The notes: generated by a model from the letters alone, not told the origin. A DNA stretch of 64,000 nt from Doris montereyensis (GCA_037039925.1 JAXRKP010001331.1:74185-138184), one strand, 5' to 3'; positions 1-12,311 are shown, counted from the first letter of the stretch. Numbers and translations: made by a program.

Positions 1-171
1 TACAAATTTACATTAATGAAATTTACTGGATTTGATACTTCTTTCCCCATATACACAGCAGACTTTATTGACACAAGCAGTGTGGAACTTCATGTGAAAG
101 ATGCCCAATGAAAAGGAATGTTGTTTATGATTAAATCTGGAATGATGTTATAAAACTGACAAAAATTTCCT

Positions 172-3100
172 TTCCTTCTTTCTTTATCAGCTCCCATTCT
201 ACCTTCCGGTGTATGGGTTTAGATGCCCGAAATGATCTTTCTCCAGGCTGCCCTGTTCTGACAGTTTGTTTCCTTCCGTGAATGTTAAATTTCTTTGCTT
301 TTATGCCTCTTTTATATCTTCTTCTCATTTTCTCCGAGGTCTGTCTGTTGGTCTTTTACCTTGAGTTTTAGCACTGTATAATGATTTAGCTATTCTATTG
401 TCAGTCATTCTGTTAACATGCCCAAACCATCTCAGTTGATTCATTTCTATTTTAGTTTTTATGCCATCTGCTTTGATCTCTTATTGTTGTGTTTCCGATT
501 TTGTCTCTTTTAGTTTTCCCAACTACTCTTCTTAGATATTTCATTTCGGCTGCCTGTACTCTACTGTATTCCCTACTCTTAAAGGTCACTGCTATAGAGG
601 AGAGTAGGAAAATAAACTGTGTTGTATACTGCCATTTTGGTCTTTGTTGACAATTCTTGTTTACCTACAAATGCCTTTCCCAGATGGCTATATAGTGCAT
701 TTGCCTTTTGGATTCTCTGGCTGATTATCCTCTGAGTTAATCATTACTCCTAGGAAACTTGTTCTTAATTCTCCCTGCCCAATTTAAGATTTTGTGTTCT
801 AGCTTCCCTAGTTACTAGCATTGTTTTGGTTTTCTTTGCATTTTACTCTCATTCCTCTTTTATTTAATTCATTATTCATTATGTTGATATTTGACTGGAG
901 GTCCCTTTCTGATTTTCCAAACAGAACTAAATCATCGGCAAATGAAAACATTGATACATTTACTGTTTTGAGCTTCCACATACCTACATTCATTTTTTTC
1001 ATTTTTGAGGATCCTTTGCGATTGAATCCATAAATGTGATAAACAAAAGAGGACAGGTAACAACCCTGTCTTACTCCTATACCTACATCAAATTCCTCAG
1101 ATACATTTCCAGCTACTCTCACTGTACATGTTGCTTTATTGTAAAAACATTTAATGGCTTCTAAGTTCTATTAAATTTTGCTCTACGTTGTGTTCTTTTT
1201 AAAGAATGCCATAGTTCGTCCTTCCTCAGTGTCAAATGCCTTTTCTAAGTCAATAAAACACAGGTGCAAGTCAATGTTTCTCTCAAAGAATGTTTCTATG
1301 ATTTGTCTAATTGTAAATATGTGATCTTGTACACTTCTTCCTGGTCTAAATCCACTCTGGTGTTCTTCAACCTGATCCTCTACTCTTGTCCTTAGTCTCA
1401 TTTCCAGAATCCTGACACTGACATACACTTTCCCTGGCACGCTAAGTAGTGATATCCCTCTATAGTTTGAGCATTCCATAGTTGATCCTTTCTTGTGTAT
1501 TGGTACTACAGTTCCCTTTTTCCAGTCGTCTGGCACCTGTTTGGACTTCCATGCTTGTTGATATATTGCATGTAGTAGTTTGTCTACCCCTCTCCCTTGG
1601 TTTTTAATCATTTCTGGATAAACTTGATCTGCTCCTGGGGCTTTTCCTAATTTCACTTTTCTTATAGCTGTTTGAAGTTCTTCCATTGAGATATCTACAT
1701 CTTCAGCTGTCTAATCTCCATTACTTGTTACTCTTAATAATTGATCTGTACTCCTTGTTTCATATGTTCTGGAAGGATTATGTAATTGTTGAAAATACCT
1801 TCTCCACGTTTCCATGATTTTGCTGTCTCCTTTCATTATTTCTCCTTTGGCGTTCTTAATTTGTCATATTGGGCATGTTTTGGTCTTTCTCATGCTCTTC
1901 ATTGCTCCCCAAAACAGCTTTTGATTTCCTTGATAGCTTTGTCCACTCTTCCCACTGTTCCTGTTTTGCTTTCCTTACTTCTTCTTTTGCGATAGTTCTT
2001 TTACTCACGTAATCTATCCTATCCTCCGGTCTCTTTGTTTGCAAGTATTTCTTCCAGGCATCTTTCTTTTCTTTGATCTTAGTCTTGACATTCTATTCCA
2101 CAATGCTGCCCTTTTCCTACCACAGACCTCTTCAGTACAACTGAAGAGTGTTTCTTCATATATTTGCCACTTTTCTTCTATTGTGCTTTCCTTCAGATCT
2201 ATCTGCCTTTCACTGATAGATCTTTTTATCCTGCATTGGCACATCTGTTTTACTATTGGTTTATTTAGTTCTTCTATTTTGAGTTTAGTAGCTTTCTTCT
2301 CTTTCCTTTCCTGTTTGTTTTCTTCAGTTAATAATCTCATTTTGGCTATCACTAGCTGATGATCACTAAATATTTCTGCTCCTCTGCTTACTCTAGCATC
2401 CATTGTACTGTAAAAAGGGAGCTGCTAACTATTATGTAGTCTATGATTAACTTTTCACATCTGTCTTCATTTACTGTTGTATATTTGTGGATATCTTTAT
2501 GAGGAAAAAATGTGTTAACTATTTTCATGTTATTCTTTAGGCAAAAATCTATTAGTTTCTCTCCATTTGGAGAAGTTGTTGTCTCTTCCTCTTTACCTAT
2601 TACTCCTCCTGATGTTTCTACATTGTTGTTTAAATCTCCTAAACCATTAATTCCTGTTTGGGTTTGAGATTCTCTGCAGCTATTTGTAAATCATTTTCAA
2701 AGATTTCTTTTTCTTCTTTGGGGGCATCTTCGTTTGGTCCATAAGCTATTAAAAATTTAATTTCTCTTCCTTTTGGTATAATATTTACCTCTAATAGTCG
2801 TGGGCTTACAAATTTCCAACTTTTTAGTAGCATTTCTTGCCTTTTATGCATTAGTAGGCCTACTCCTGCTCTAGCTCCATCTTTGACATATACTCCTGAG
2901 AAGATTAAAGTATGATTTGGTCCTACATTTTCTATTCCTTGTCCTTTTTTCTTTGTTTCTGTAATAGCCAAAATGTCTGCTTTGAATTTTTCCATTTCTT
3001 CAGCTAATTCTAACTCCTTTCCATTAATTTCCCTAACATTCCATGTTCCAAAAATCACAGTCCGTGTTCTTTTCCAGAGTCGTCTTCGAAAGTTCAAACC

Positions 3101-3520
3101 AGGTATATCATTGTATATATTACTTTGAATCAGGTTGTTTTGGATAAGTAGGGGATTAGCCCATTGTACCCTAGGTAGATGGTGGGGCTGCCACCTTGAG
3201 GCCCCCTACCGGGCCTTGTTATTTTCTGTCAGGGTTAACTCCCTTAGCCTTTGGTCATTCAAAACCAGCATGCAAGGCAGCAGGTTGTTATTTTGTCAGG
3301 ATTAACTCCCTTAGCCTTTGGTCAGTCAAGACCGGTCTGCAAGGCAATAGGTTGTTTTCTTTCAGGGTTAACTCCCTTAGCCTTTGGTTGGCCAAGACCT
3401 GCCTGCAAGGCAGCAGGAGACTCATCGAGAGCGGGATCATCTACTCCCCGTACAGGTGCTTACCTGTCCACTGCCCGGGTTGTATTTCCTAAGCCTAAGT
3501 TTCAACACTGCCAGGAGTAG
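172..3520 (-). mobile_element. LINE-A copy A1, near full-length RTE-like non-LTR retrotransposon
   Basis: The minus strand reads 5' UTR, endonuclease, reverse transcriptase and 3' end in order. The endonuclease piece (about 3097-2639) starts with a GTWNVREI block typical of APE endonucleases. The RT pieces (about 1686-1183 and 1122-808) carry GKAPGADQVYPEMI, SNYRGISLLSVPGK, FIDLEKAFD and the catalytic FADD box. The C-terminal end lies near 330-170, followed by a TTTC-rich 3' junction near 172-190. The reading frame is broken into at least five pieces, so the copy is not translatable as written. Four other copies occur in the window (26.8, 33.9, 56.8 and 60.8 kb), so the family has been active here repeatedly. 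The RTE-like placement rests on the domain blocks and the LRWFGHV-type tail seen in other copies; the exact clade is uncertain. Confidence 0.85.
3222..3424 (-). repeat. Three ~66-bp tandem repeats in the LINE-A 5' UTR
   Basis: Each unit contains the plus-strand words AACTCCCTTAGCCTTTGGT and TGCAAGGCA, starting near 3226, 3296 and 3362. The same units, in the opposite orientation, sit in the inverted 5' segment at 27.29-27.45 kb. This shows they belong to the LINE and are not a local satellite. Tandem repeats in a LINE 5' UTR often form the internal promoter; that role is inferred here. Confidence 0.75.
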
Positions 3521-3529
3521 ATGGTGGTC

Positions 3530-4090
3530 TAATCCTATATCTGCGCCTCTAAAAACTCATACATTTTCCAATGAGCGCCTAAATTTTATGAGATATACAG
3601 AAACGGTCAATTTGATTTTCTGTGTTTCCATCCGGTGATAGCCATGTGGCTTTATGTATCTTCTTGTGTGGAAAAATGGAACCGCCAATAACTAATCCAT
3701 TGAAGGAACACATATTTCAGGGATAGCGATAACCTTGAAAAAAACAAACCTGAACTCTACCGTAAGGATACGAATTTTTGAGTATGTACGTACCCAATAC
3801 TAATTAATGCAAAAAAATTACAGTTACACTAACAATAACAAATTCACCACGGCTGTGCAGGAGCGTTCATTTAGTTCCTCGCCGACCGTCGAGGTCAGCG
3901 AGAGTTCTCAGTGGGCTCACGCTTAAGCGTGCCGTTAGTCTCGGCATAGGTTGTGTAACATGGCCTATTGAAAACAACTACAAACACCACAAAACCGAAA
4001 AATACACTTTCATTTGACTAAAAACATAAAGATCAAAGTTTATTTGTTTTCCTGACACAGTTTTAATCAGACATTGTCTTACATGATAAC
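3530..4090. other. No gene recognised; low-copy repeat-like sequence
   Basis: The stretch around 3845-3955 is GC-richer than its surroundings and contains GAGCGTTCAT, a word also found at the end of a repeat near 49.31 kb. I see no ORF, splice-site pair or transposon protein. Confidence 0.4.
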
Positions 4091-4103
4091 TATATTAATA
4101 GGT

Positions 4104-4805
4104 GAAATATCACAATAAGTGACAACTCCACTAATAAAGACAGAACAAAAATACTTAAGACTTCGATAACTTGGAAAGCATCAGCTAGTGCTAACAGGCA
4201 TTTTTTGAAATTTCAGATAAGTCGTTTACTCTCTTCCCTTATTGCATCGACAAACTTGTAATTTATATACATTTCGCACCTTCAGTGTAAATTTTTGCCT
4301 TGATTGATACTTCCTTTTATTCATTCTCCATTATTTCTTCTTTCTAGACCCAGTGAGATATAGATCTAGTCTTATATTCATCCTATTTTTTCGTTCTTGT
4401 TTCCCATACTCATACGTGTCTGTCTGTCTGTCTGTCTCTGTCTGTCTCTCTCTCTCTTTCTTTCCTTCTCTCTATCTCCTTTTCACATTTTATTACTTAC
4501 TTATTTTCTTATTTTTATTTCATTCTAGATCTGAACCTTCCACTCTCGCTCATTCTTCACACCGCTCTCGTTTCGTATCATCACTGTCTTTTTTGTTTCT
4601 TTCCTTCTCCTTTATGTTTTCTTCTGTCATCACATTGTGTGATGCCTGATGTAGTACTTAGATCTAGACTCTAGATATTTCTCGTTTGTTGTCTGACGAA
4701 GGGTTATATCTGAAATGTCACGTGTTTGTTCTGTCTTTATTAGTGGAGTTGTCACTTATTATCATATTTCGCCTTTGACTTCACTCCACTGTGGCTCCTT
4801 CGTAT
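4104..4805 (+). mobile_element. ~700-bp insertion with 13-bp target duplication, possibly Penelope-like
   Basis: The direct repeat TATATTAATAGGT flanks the segment at 4091-4103 and 4806-4818, the length expected for retrotransposition. A 46-bp segment at 4101-4146 recurs inverted at 4728-4773. Next to the right arm is CTGACGAAGGG...TGAAATGTC (4692-4719), which resembles the CTGAYGA...GAAA core of the hammerhead-type ribozymes carried by Penelope-like elements. The interior (4395-4500) is a pyrimidine-rich CTGT/CT tract. No reverse transcriptase remains, so the class assignment is tentative. Confidence 0.5.
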
Positions 4806-4819
4806 TATATTAATAGGTA

Positions 4820-5430
4820 TAAACCGGGCAAAGTTTGATATATTTAATGACATTATCTTACTTCTTTCATGCCAATTTTTGCACATTTTGCCAAATTATG
4901 TATTTTTTAAAGTATAGAATAAGAAAGAAGAAGAATTTACTGTTTTAACTGTAATTACTGTAAATTCCCCCCCCCCCCCCCCCCCCCAACGTCTAGTTTT
5001 CTCATAATTGGCATTTATGTACTGTTACCTCTAATGCACACATCATGGCGTTGTCGATTGAGAGCACTCAGCTTCTCATTGACCTTGGTGTGCATTTGAC
5101 TAACTCAATTGTCTCTATAGGCATAGTTGTATCATTCAGTACATGAGCATTCCTTGGAAAATATAATGTTATTTCTGCTTCCTTGAAAAACAATAACGTT
5201 ATGCAACATATTGCTATGCGATATAGATGACTATTGCCAAACAATTTGTAAGGACATACCCTTCATTGTGTTTCGTTAAATAAAGCGAGATATTTAGTCA
5301 CAGTTCACCACATAAAATGTACAGTTGCCACACAATAAAGCCGTAGTGAGAAATGCTACAGTGTATGTGTTGATAATGTTTTAGTTTTATGATTTCTATT
5401 TCGGTGGCACTAGTGATTGTAATCGTTGGG
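4820..5430. other. Non-coding stretch, nothing recognised
   Basis: Apart from the C tract, I see AT-rich sequence with no convincing ORF, exon or repeat boundary. If COPB1 continues to the left, this is part of its intron 7. Confidence 0.4.
4967..4987. repeat. 21-base C homopolymer
   Basis: An uninterrupted run of C on the plus strand. Its length is likely variable or inaccurately sequenced. Confidence 0.95.
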
Positions 5431-6524
5431 ATGTTTGAAAAGGCTGGTATTCATGACTATGTGTAATTGTGATGATTCATTTCTTATTGTATTTGCCCTC
5501 TTCTCTAGTTTTGCAACCGGTGAATGAATAAGCTCCCGCCCTGTTCACCTAATAAACCTGACCCCAGTCTGTGCTGTTCAATAAAAGGAATACATGCAGT
5601 GTCTTTCTAAGATATGATATTTAGGAAGGATGCTTGTAGGGAACAATTTACGGTACAGTTTCATGTACTTGTCTTTTTTTGGTGTGAATGAGAGCTATAG
5701 TGTTTTCATCTATTGCCCATGTGTGTGAAATGAGTGAATGAACTTGACTAAATGCGTCATTGATGCTATTGAATTGACCTCTGATCAGAAATGATTTATC
5801 CAGTACGTTCAAGTTGTCTGTACATTCCAATGTTTTTGATACGATTTGTTTTGTGAGCTGTGTATACACATTGTTTGTAAAATACCGATGGTAGTGATTG
5901 CCTATGAAACTTCTACTATGGTATGACTGGGGTGTGATTTTGTTTTTCTGTAAGATGTTGTCGAGAATGCTGCAAATAGGTCCACATCGTGTACTAAGCT
6001 CAGCTTTTTCTAGCCTTTCTAATTCATTTGCAACTTATTCAAATTTTGTCTTCTATTCCCCTTTTTTCTTCTTCCTGAGACTGAGACGCCACTATAACGT
6101 AGCACTGGAAAAAGTTAGATCTAGCAACTAATTTGTTGTGTTTTAATCAATTACCCCCATACGTTTTAAAGTTTTTGACATCTTCATTCTTGCAAGCACT
6201 ATCTCCGTATATAAACCTGTCTATTTCATCTGCAGCATTCTCTAAAAGCCTGTGGTGTTTAAGAGTAATTCCCGGGTAGCAATGTAAGTATGGTGGTACT
6301 ACTCTATGTAAAGGAATATTGAGTATTGGTGGGCGAATGCAGTTTTTGAATGCAGATGCATGCTTCTTTAGGCCTTGACCATGTAGGATGTATCTCTGTA
6401 GTCGCTTATGGAGCTTGTCAAAGATCTATTGGGCGCCTCACTGTTCTGCTCAAAACGTATCTCACTCTTTCTTATGAAACACCAGAGACAAGGATATGTA
6501 CCACAGGCACCAGAAAGGCCAAAT
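5430..6524 (-). pseudogene. Decayed mobile-element protein of an unnamed YPCLWC / EQGGE family
   Basis: Reading the minus strand through three frames gives ordered blocks. First is GLSGACGTYPCLWC near 6520-6470. Next is RPPILNIPLHRVVPPYLH near 6330-6270, then an open stretch at 5869-5648. Last comes PKYHILERHC near 5620 and a GSGLLGEQGG/IHS block near 5560-5520. The CxxC pair in the first block suggests a zinc-binding motif. I recall the same block order from a repetitive, transposon-like protein family common in cnidarian and mollusc genomes, but I cannot name the superfamily. Stops and frame changes make this copy non-functional. No terminal repeats were identified. Confidence 0.55.
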
Positions 6525-6908
6525 AAGTTTTTGTTTAACAATCATAATCGTCAAAAAATGAATAATCTAATCTGTCTACCTTTCCACATCATACCATCTA
6601 GACTTTCAGGCATCGCACAAGTCATTAACAAGACTGTTATGAAACGATGGAATGAGCCATCATAAGGAAATCCTATGATAAGAAAAATATTCACAACTCA
6701 CGTTATGGGTGGGTTATGTGCACGATTTTCACATATCGAAGAACAATAAAAAGCATATTTGATTGAAACAAAGAAAACGAAGTTTGGCCTAGCTAGGTGA
6801 AGATATTTAGATATTAACTAATGATGGTTAATAGTCTAGTGGATAAAAAGGCCGTATTTTAAAATAACCACTGTAACTCAGGGAAGAACACTCTACCAAT
6901 GGAAATAG

Positions 6909-7118
6909 CAGTCTGAAAGCACAGAAACGTAACAAGATAGGGAGAAAACGATGTTCGCTTCAGTGGCATTCGTGAAATAACAGGGCAAAACAAGTGATAT
7001 CACACCAATATCAGCGCAATAACGGGAAACCTGATACGCGCCGAGGGTATTCGCCTGGGTGGTCACTGACAATTGATTTATTGCGCGCCGGCCGGCGAAC
7101 CAAAGGAACGCTCATAGC
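6909..7118. repeat. Interspersed repeat P, copy 1
   Basis: This segment matches the reverse complement of about 49307-49512. Shared words include GTCTGAAAGCACAGA, AACGATGTTC, AATAACAGGGCAAAACAA and GAACGCTCATAGC. No coding content was seen. Confidence 0.65.
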
Positions 7119-7119
7119 A

Positions 7120-8040
7120 AGGCTATTGCTGCTACTACTTACCTAATACATGTAGTATGATGAAGTAGACCTTATTTATTACCTCATGCTGATATTGATG
7201 GGCCTATGCCCCAAGGCATGATGATGATCAAAGCAGAGAAAAGCCATTATTTTGTTTAACTTGTCAGCAAAACCGGGTTACCAATAGTGAATATCTAGTA
7301 GTGTTATTTTACTGAATGTAACACACTACCACAAAGAACAAATCCCTAACTCATTATTCACAATCCTCTCTAGATAAGGAAAAACATTTTAATATAGCTT
7401 CCTGTGCTTCACAGAATGGCTGGTAGTAGCACTGGTACTGTGAAGCTCCTCTGAATTATTTTCAGAGTTTCTCTTGAAAAAAGTAAAGAGATTGGGCTGT
7501 TTGGCAGCAGGCTGACTAACAGGTTTGGGCTGAATGTGGCAAGGCTTTGTTGAACATTTGTACTTGAAACCACGTTCTTAATTTGTTGAGTCTAGAGATC
7601 TGGATCTACCTAAATGTAGATAAATACCCACTTTAAATAAGAATGTATTTTTGGTTAAACACTAGAGATTCAGAAAAGTGTTTGCTATAACATTGTGATA
7701 GATCTAATCTAAACTTAACATTCCAGACTAGCTAGTAGAGTTTTGGTTAGTGACATTCATGATCTAGTCCTAGATTCTAACAAGTTTTAGGGGACTAGAT
7801 TCTAGATTTAGATCTACTTTTCATTCTACATTCAATGAAAATCCATAATAAAAAAATAAAAATCTATCAGTCTAGATCTAGTTTCTAACCACAGACACAA
7901 CACAAGAGAATAATTGACTTAATAATCCAAAAATTAATAAATCACGGTCATTAATCCAATGAAAAACGAAATACATTAGGCACCAAGAGCGAGAACAATA
8001 CGAGTGACGAGCATGAGTGAATTTTGAATAATGAAATGAC
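7120..8040. other. Non-coding stretch rich in TCTAGATC words
   Basis: I see no gene. TCTAGA and AGATCT words cluster near 7590-7625, 7725-7820 and 7862-7885. A weak polypurine stretch precedes 8000. Confidence 0.4.
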
Positions 8041-8119
8041 CACTAGCTGCGGTTTGTGATGAGTGATACGGATAACGAAGACAATCATCATAGATTATTG
8101 GTCTAATTTTGTGGGAGAC

Positions 8120-8399
8120 ACGATTACTCATTTACCAGCCAATGAAATTGAAGTAAAGTCATTGTTTCGGTATTTGTCCCATATGGGTTACAACAATGGC
8201 CGATGGCTATTCAGCCAATGAAATTGGATAGGCCTGCAGGCAACAGGTAAGAGGTCGGTCCGTGGAAGCGGTGACGCATCATTTTCCCCTGATGTGGCCA
8301 TTAAAAAATCTCGGAAGTCTCATCTGAAAATCTTTAAAAATCTCGGAAGTCTATTCAAAAAACCCGGAAATCCGGAAAAAACGGAAAATCCCCATCCTG
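8120..8399 (+). repeat. Interspersed repeat D, copy 1 (hAT-like right end)
   Basis: Shares TAGGCCTGCAGGCAACAGGTAAG, ATTTTCCCCTGA and AAAATCTCGGAAGTCTCATC-type units with 53.94-54.30 kb. It contains two diverged copies of a roughly 33-bp unit (8308-8355). The right edge ends in CCCCATCCTG, close to the CAGGGATGGGG terminus seen in many hAT elements. It abuts a LINE endonuclease fragment at 8400. Confidence 0.55.
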
Positions 8400-8880
8400 A
8401 TATTTGCAAACCTTTCTTCATTGCCGTTCATCTCTCCCAGTCCATGTTTGCCCATTATTTCTTCATAACCGGTGTTGTCTGTTCCTACTTTTGCATTAGC
8501 ATCTCCCATCATGATACTGACATCTGTAGAGGGTAACTTTTCTATCACTCCCTGGAACCGATTGTAAAATTCATCCTTCATGTCATCACCTGCATCATTT
8601 GTCGGAGTGTAGATTTGCATTATGTCGATGTTGATCCTCTTGTTTCTTGATGAAAATGTCGCCATGATGATCCTTGAGCCATGGGCTTTCCATCCTATAA
8701 GTGTTTTATGTGCTGCTTTACTTAAGATAAGAGCAACTCCTCGATGTGATCCTTGGTCTTTTCCAGAATACAATTTTTTTTTCCTGTGTCGAAGCATTAC
8801 TGTCCAAATTGTATCCAGTGGGATTCTGCGATTCCTTATATGTGCAGCTTGTTATGGTGCATCTCTTTGATAGCCTGACC
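8396..8880 (-). pseudogene. LINE endonuclease fragment (LINE-C, related to LINE-B)
   Basis: The minus strand encodes GVALILSKAAHKTLIGWKA, QIYTPTND and MGDANAKVGTDN followed by MGKHGLGEMNGN. These are the central and C-terminal blocks of an APE-type LINE endonuclease; the GDxNAK box carries catalytic residues. The block order resembles LINE-B at 18.1-18.8 kb, so it is probably a related family. The N-terminus (beyond about 8800) is frame-broken and no RT follows to the left, where repeat D begins. Confidence 0.75.
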
Positions 8881-9170
8881 GACGATCACGAATAGAGAAA
8901 ATTTGAAAACTGAAACACAGAGGACAAAGTAGGAATGCTCCTGGAATGAACGGGATTCCCGTTATCGTACACAGTCCGATCTTTCTACCCATGGTTAATG
9001 GCTTTTACAGTTGCGCGTGGAGTCAAACTTGATCCAATTTAAAGAGAAACTTAGATGCTGTGATATCTTCTTACAAATTTCCTCTGAGAAACAGTATTTC
9101 AACAAACTCAATGAAATAAAGTTACTTAATTTTCATTCATCGACATAATATGCATGATATTACATCTCAC

Positions 9171-9399
9171 CTCTTCAATGTTACGAGAAGTAACAAGGTC
9201 AAGAGCCAAGTTCAAGGTCTTCTTGCGAACTTCCTGGTCAGGAGAGGCCAAAACCCGCAGGATATCCATCACCAACTCCTGAAGAATTTTTTCATGGGCT
9301 GGCACTTCCTTCAAGGCAATGAGCCTGTCCAGTACAATCAGCTTGGACGTTGTTGTCACTCTCCTTGACAATAAGTTCTATGTAACAGCTGGCAGCAGC
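9171..9399 (-). CDS. COPB1: COPB1 exon 7 (beta-COP), one-base insertion
   Basis: The exon encodes [18 protein letters not shown], then in the next frame [19 protein letters not shown] through SRNIEE. This matches beta-COP, a large HEAT/ARM-repeat subunit of the COPI coat that retrieves cargo from Golgi to ER. It corresponds to roughly residues 240-315 of the usual ~950. The acceptor TTAG|GCTGCT and donor GAG|GTGAGA are intact. The exon is 229 bp where 228 would keep frame; the extra base is a C in GTCCAAG near 9342. This is the last COPB1 exon I can find, so the remaining two thirds must lie left of the window or in exons I missed. Confidence 0.93.
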
Positions 9400-10200
9400 C
9401 TAAGGGAAAAAAAGAATAGAACATGCAGCACTTTGTTTATACATTCATAAAAAATTTTACCCATGGGTTTGTTATTTTTCTTTAAGGAGGGGCAGGTCCT
9501 GAGGACGACTTTTTTTAGTTTGAAGAGATACATAATTTTAAGCTTCATACATGAGTTCAGCATGGCGAAATTAGAGGGAAAAAATTGTTAAAGTCATTTT
9601 TGCAAAACTATCAATTTTGTCAATTTTCACAAACTAAATAGTCCTACAGTTATTATTTTAAAGGTTCATTATTTTGCACATAGAAACTTCAAACCAATAT
9701 CCTTAATCTCTAATATCGTTTTTTTCATATCTTGTATAGTTTTCTTTTTATAAATTTAAAAAAAAATGGGGCTTGAAGGAAACTAATTTCTCTCAGATTT
9801 CTAACAAAAATCACGAATTTCTCAGAAAGAACAAAAGATATCAAAAATCTGATACGAGTCTCTAGTAATGATATAAAGCAGCTGTATGCCAAATTTCAAG
9901 CGAATCCATTGAAAATTGACAAATATGAGAAAATCGTATTTAAAACTCTTTTTACCCGTTATTTGAATGTTTTTTTACATACAAAAATAAAAATGAGTAG
10001 GATAATGCATTGAAACATCATAAAATCATGAGAGGCTCTCAACTACTGCTTATCAACCCGGTTTCAACTGCCACAGTTCCCTTATACTCATTTTGGACAG
10101 CATTAAATATAATACAACTTAGTCTTCCATCATTTGACAAACTGTACTCTGTAAATGTTATTAAAAAAGAATGAAAAATATTACAAGCCCGGTCCCATCC
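9400..10200. other. COPB1 intron 6, left part; no gene
   Basis: AT-rich sequence with phrases such as ATGCCAAATTTCAAGCG (9887-9903), resembling the interior of the palindromic element at 13.4-14.2 kb. It is probably relic transposon sequence; no protein is visible. Confidence 0.4.
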
Positions 10201-10204
10201 CTTG

Positions 10205-10718
10205 AACAAAAATATGAAAGATCACAAAGATTCCAATGCCTCATGTGCAAAAGATCAAGAACAGAAAGATATAGAAATTCATTTGTTCCCGCCTCCATTA
10301 AAAACTCCAATGAGGTTTATTTGTTTGTTTTTTTTCGTTTAGATTAAACTATTTCTTAGCCTTAAACTTTTACTCTCAGTTTTAAGCTCTTACTTAACGA
10401 TTTTACCGAATTTACTAAACATTTATTTCTTGTATCGGTATGCACATATTATAAGAAATATATTAAGGAATTACACTTATTTAGAAACGCTATTTTGACA
10501 TTTATTCATATTGTAAATTGAAGTTGTTTAAACAAGTTTTGCATTTGTGATAACACTTTACAAAGATTTTAAAACATATTTATATTTATACATCATAATC
10601 ATTGATTTTATATTGTCCACATCCATAAAGTGTCAGTTTTGTAATGTATTGATTTTAGTCATGACTTTGAGAATGGAAGAGAGAATGAAATTGAAATAAA
10701 TAAATTGTAATATTTATT
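10205..10718 (+). mobile_element. 3' remnant of a LINE
   Basis: At about 10228-10315 the plus strand reads FQCLMCKRSRTERYRNSFVPASI, which resembles the C-terminal tail of CR1/jockey-like RT proteins (RTxRYxxSFxPxxI). It is followed by about 400 bp of AT-rich 3' UTR-like sequence ending in AAATAAATAAATTG. The fragment is too short to classify. Confidence 0.4.
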
Positions 10719-12311
10719 CGTTTTGATTTGAAAAGTGACCAGAGCAAATTTCTTTTTGGACAAATAAAGACAACAGGTGTGAGGAATATGTCATATATTT
10801 TCCTGACGATCTAAGGCACTATTGAATAAATTTGGTCAAAGTATATTTTTCTGATAGATTGCACTGTGCTGACTAAAATGAGTACGAATTTGCTTTACTT
10901 TAGACAAAATTACTGGCTTTTATGGTTCAAACATATTTTGAAAGATGGGTCTAAAACAAATAAGTAAAATTTTTGAAAATCAATACTGAGCTCATTTTAT
11001 GAAGGGAATGAACAGCTGTATTCAATTATTTATACAATAAACTAGATTTGTCCAATTTTGAGCAGGATTGGTCGTCTCAGGATCCCGATCCTCCCCGTTT
11101 TCAAGCTGTTCCAAGACCAATTTTAAGGGGGGACGCGGTTGAGGAATCGCATAAAATATTAGGCTTACTTTTAAATTATCGATTTTCTGTTTTCATGCTA
11201 GTATGCAGGATAGATAGCTGCTAAATCAATTTAGCTAAGTCTCAATATCCAAAAATGACGATAAAATACTTCAAATTGATTTCAAAGTAAGTGAGGTTTG
11301 ATCGATTTTGAGCAAGAAATGCATAAAATGCCCTTGACAACGGTTTTCATAGAAGGCTAACTAGGCATCAAACTATAGCATATTATACATCGTTGGAATC
11401 GGCAGTTCAAGAGCAGTTCGATGGTAAACTCGCTAGATTTGTACGAAACGATACCGAATCCTTACATTCAAATGAATGACACCTATTTCAAACAATTTCA
11501 TTGGCCAAGGCGGGGGTGTGTCGAAATCCGATGCAGCGATTGGCCAAGCCAATCCTTTAGGGCGACCACGACCAACAACTCCCTGCGTGAACCCCAAACA
11601 CAGCGGGGTCTTTGAGCTGTTTCAATCGCATACGACAAGCTAAGACTGACAAAATTCAGATTGCTGAGATTTCTGGCTGCAATTTTGCTTTGTTTTTCCA
11701 TCAAACCTTATCATTTTTCTCATTCAGGTAAGTAAACGAATCATAATTATAGTTATTTTATGTATGTGACCATCCTATTTTGTGTTGTGTTTGATTGGGA
11801 ATGTGATACGCTGAGTGACTGATTTCACAAACAATGGAAGTGTGCATGCTATTCAAGTTGTGGTCGAATCAAAAAGTAGACCTAGACTCTAGATCTAAAT
11901 CTGACTTCAGATTTAGTTTCTATGCCTTGTTATATTAATTGACATCATGTAAAGTAGCCCTTCAACGACTTTTTTTCAGCGTAGATCTAGTATCTTGATT
12001 TGTTGTGATAAGGGGCCACGTGTTTTTCGACAACCTGTTGATGTTTTGCTTTCTATTGTTATTAGGTACGGTGCAGGGAAACGGATGGTTTTTGATAATA
12101 TAGGGAACCATGTTATTTTTCCTTTTGTTGTAACACATCATTAGCTATAATAGATATTGTCACATTTATTTTAGTTTTCTTGGGATAAAAGACTTGGTTA
12201 ATTAGTTTTGTAAGAATACTCTTTCATCCTTTGTTTCCTAATTCTTTTTTAGGGTTCTCATACATTGTCTCTTCTTTTCTTCTACAGTTATTATAAGAAT
12301 TATTTGTGAAG

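Noticed and set aside
3196..3520. Overlapping plus-strand ORFs at 3.2-3.5 kb as a small gene
   Set aside because: They lie in the LINE-A 5' UTR tandem repeats, opposite to the LINE, and differ in frame between units.
1..9170. Further COPB1 exons downstream of exon 7
   Set aside because: I looked on the minus strand for the next conserved blocks of beta-COP and found none; they are probably beyond the left edge.
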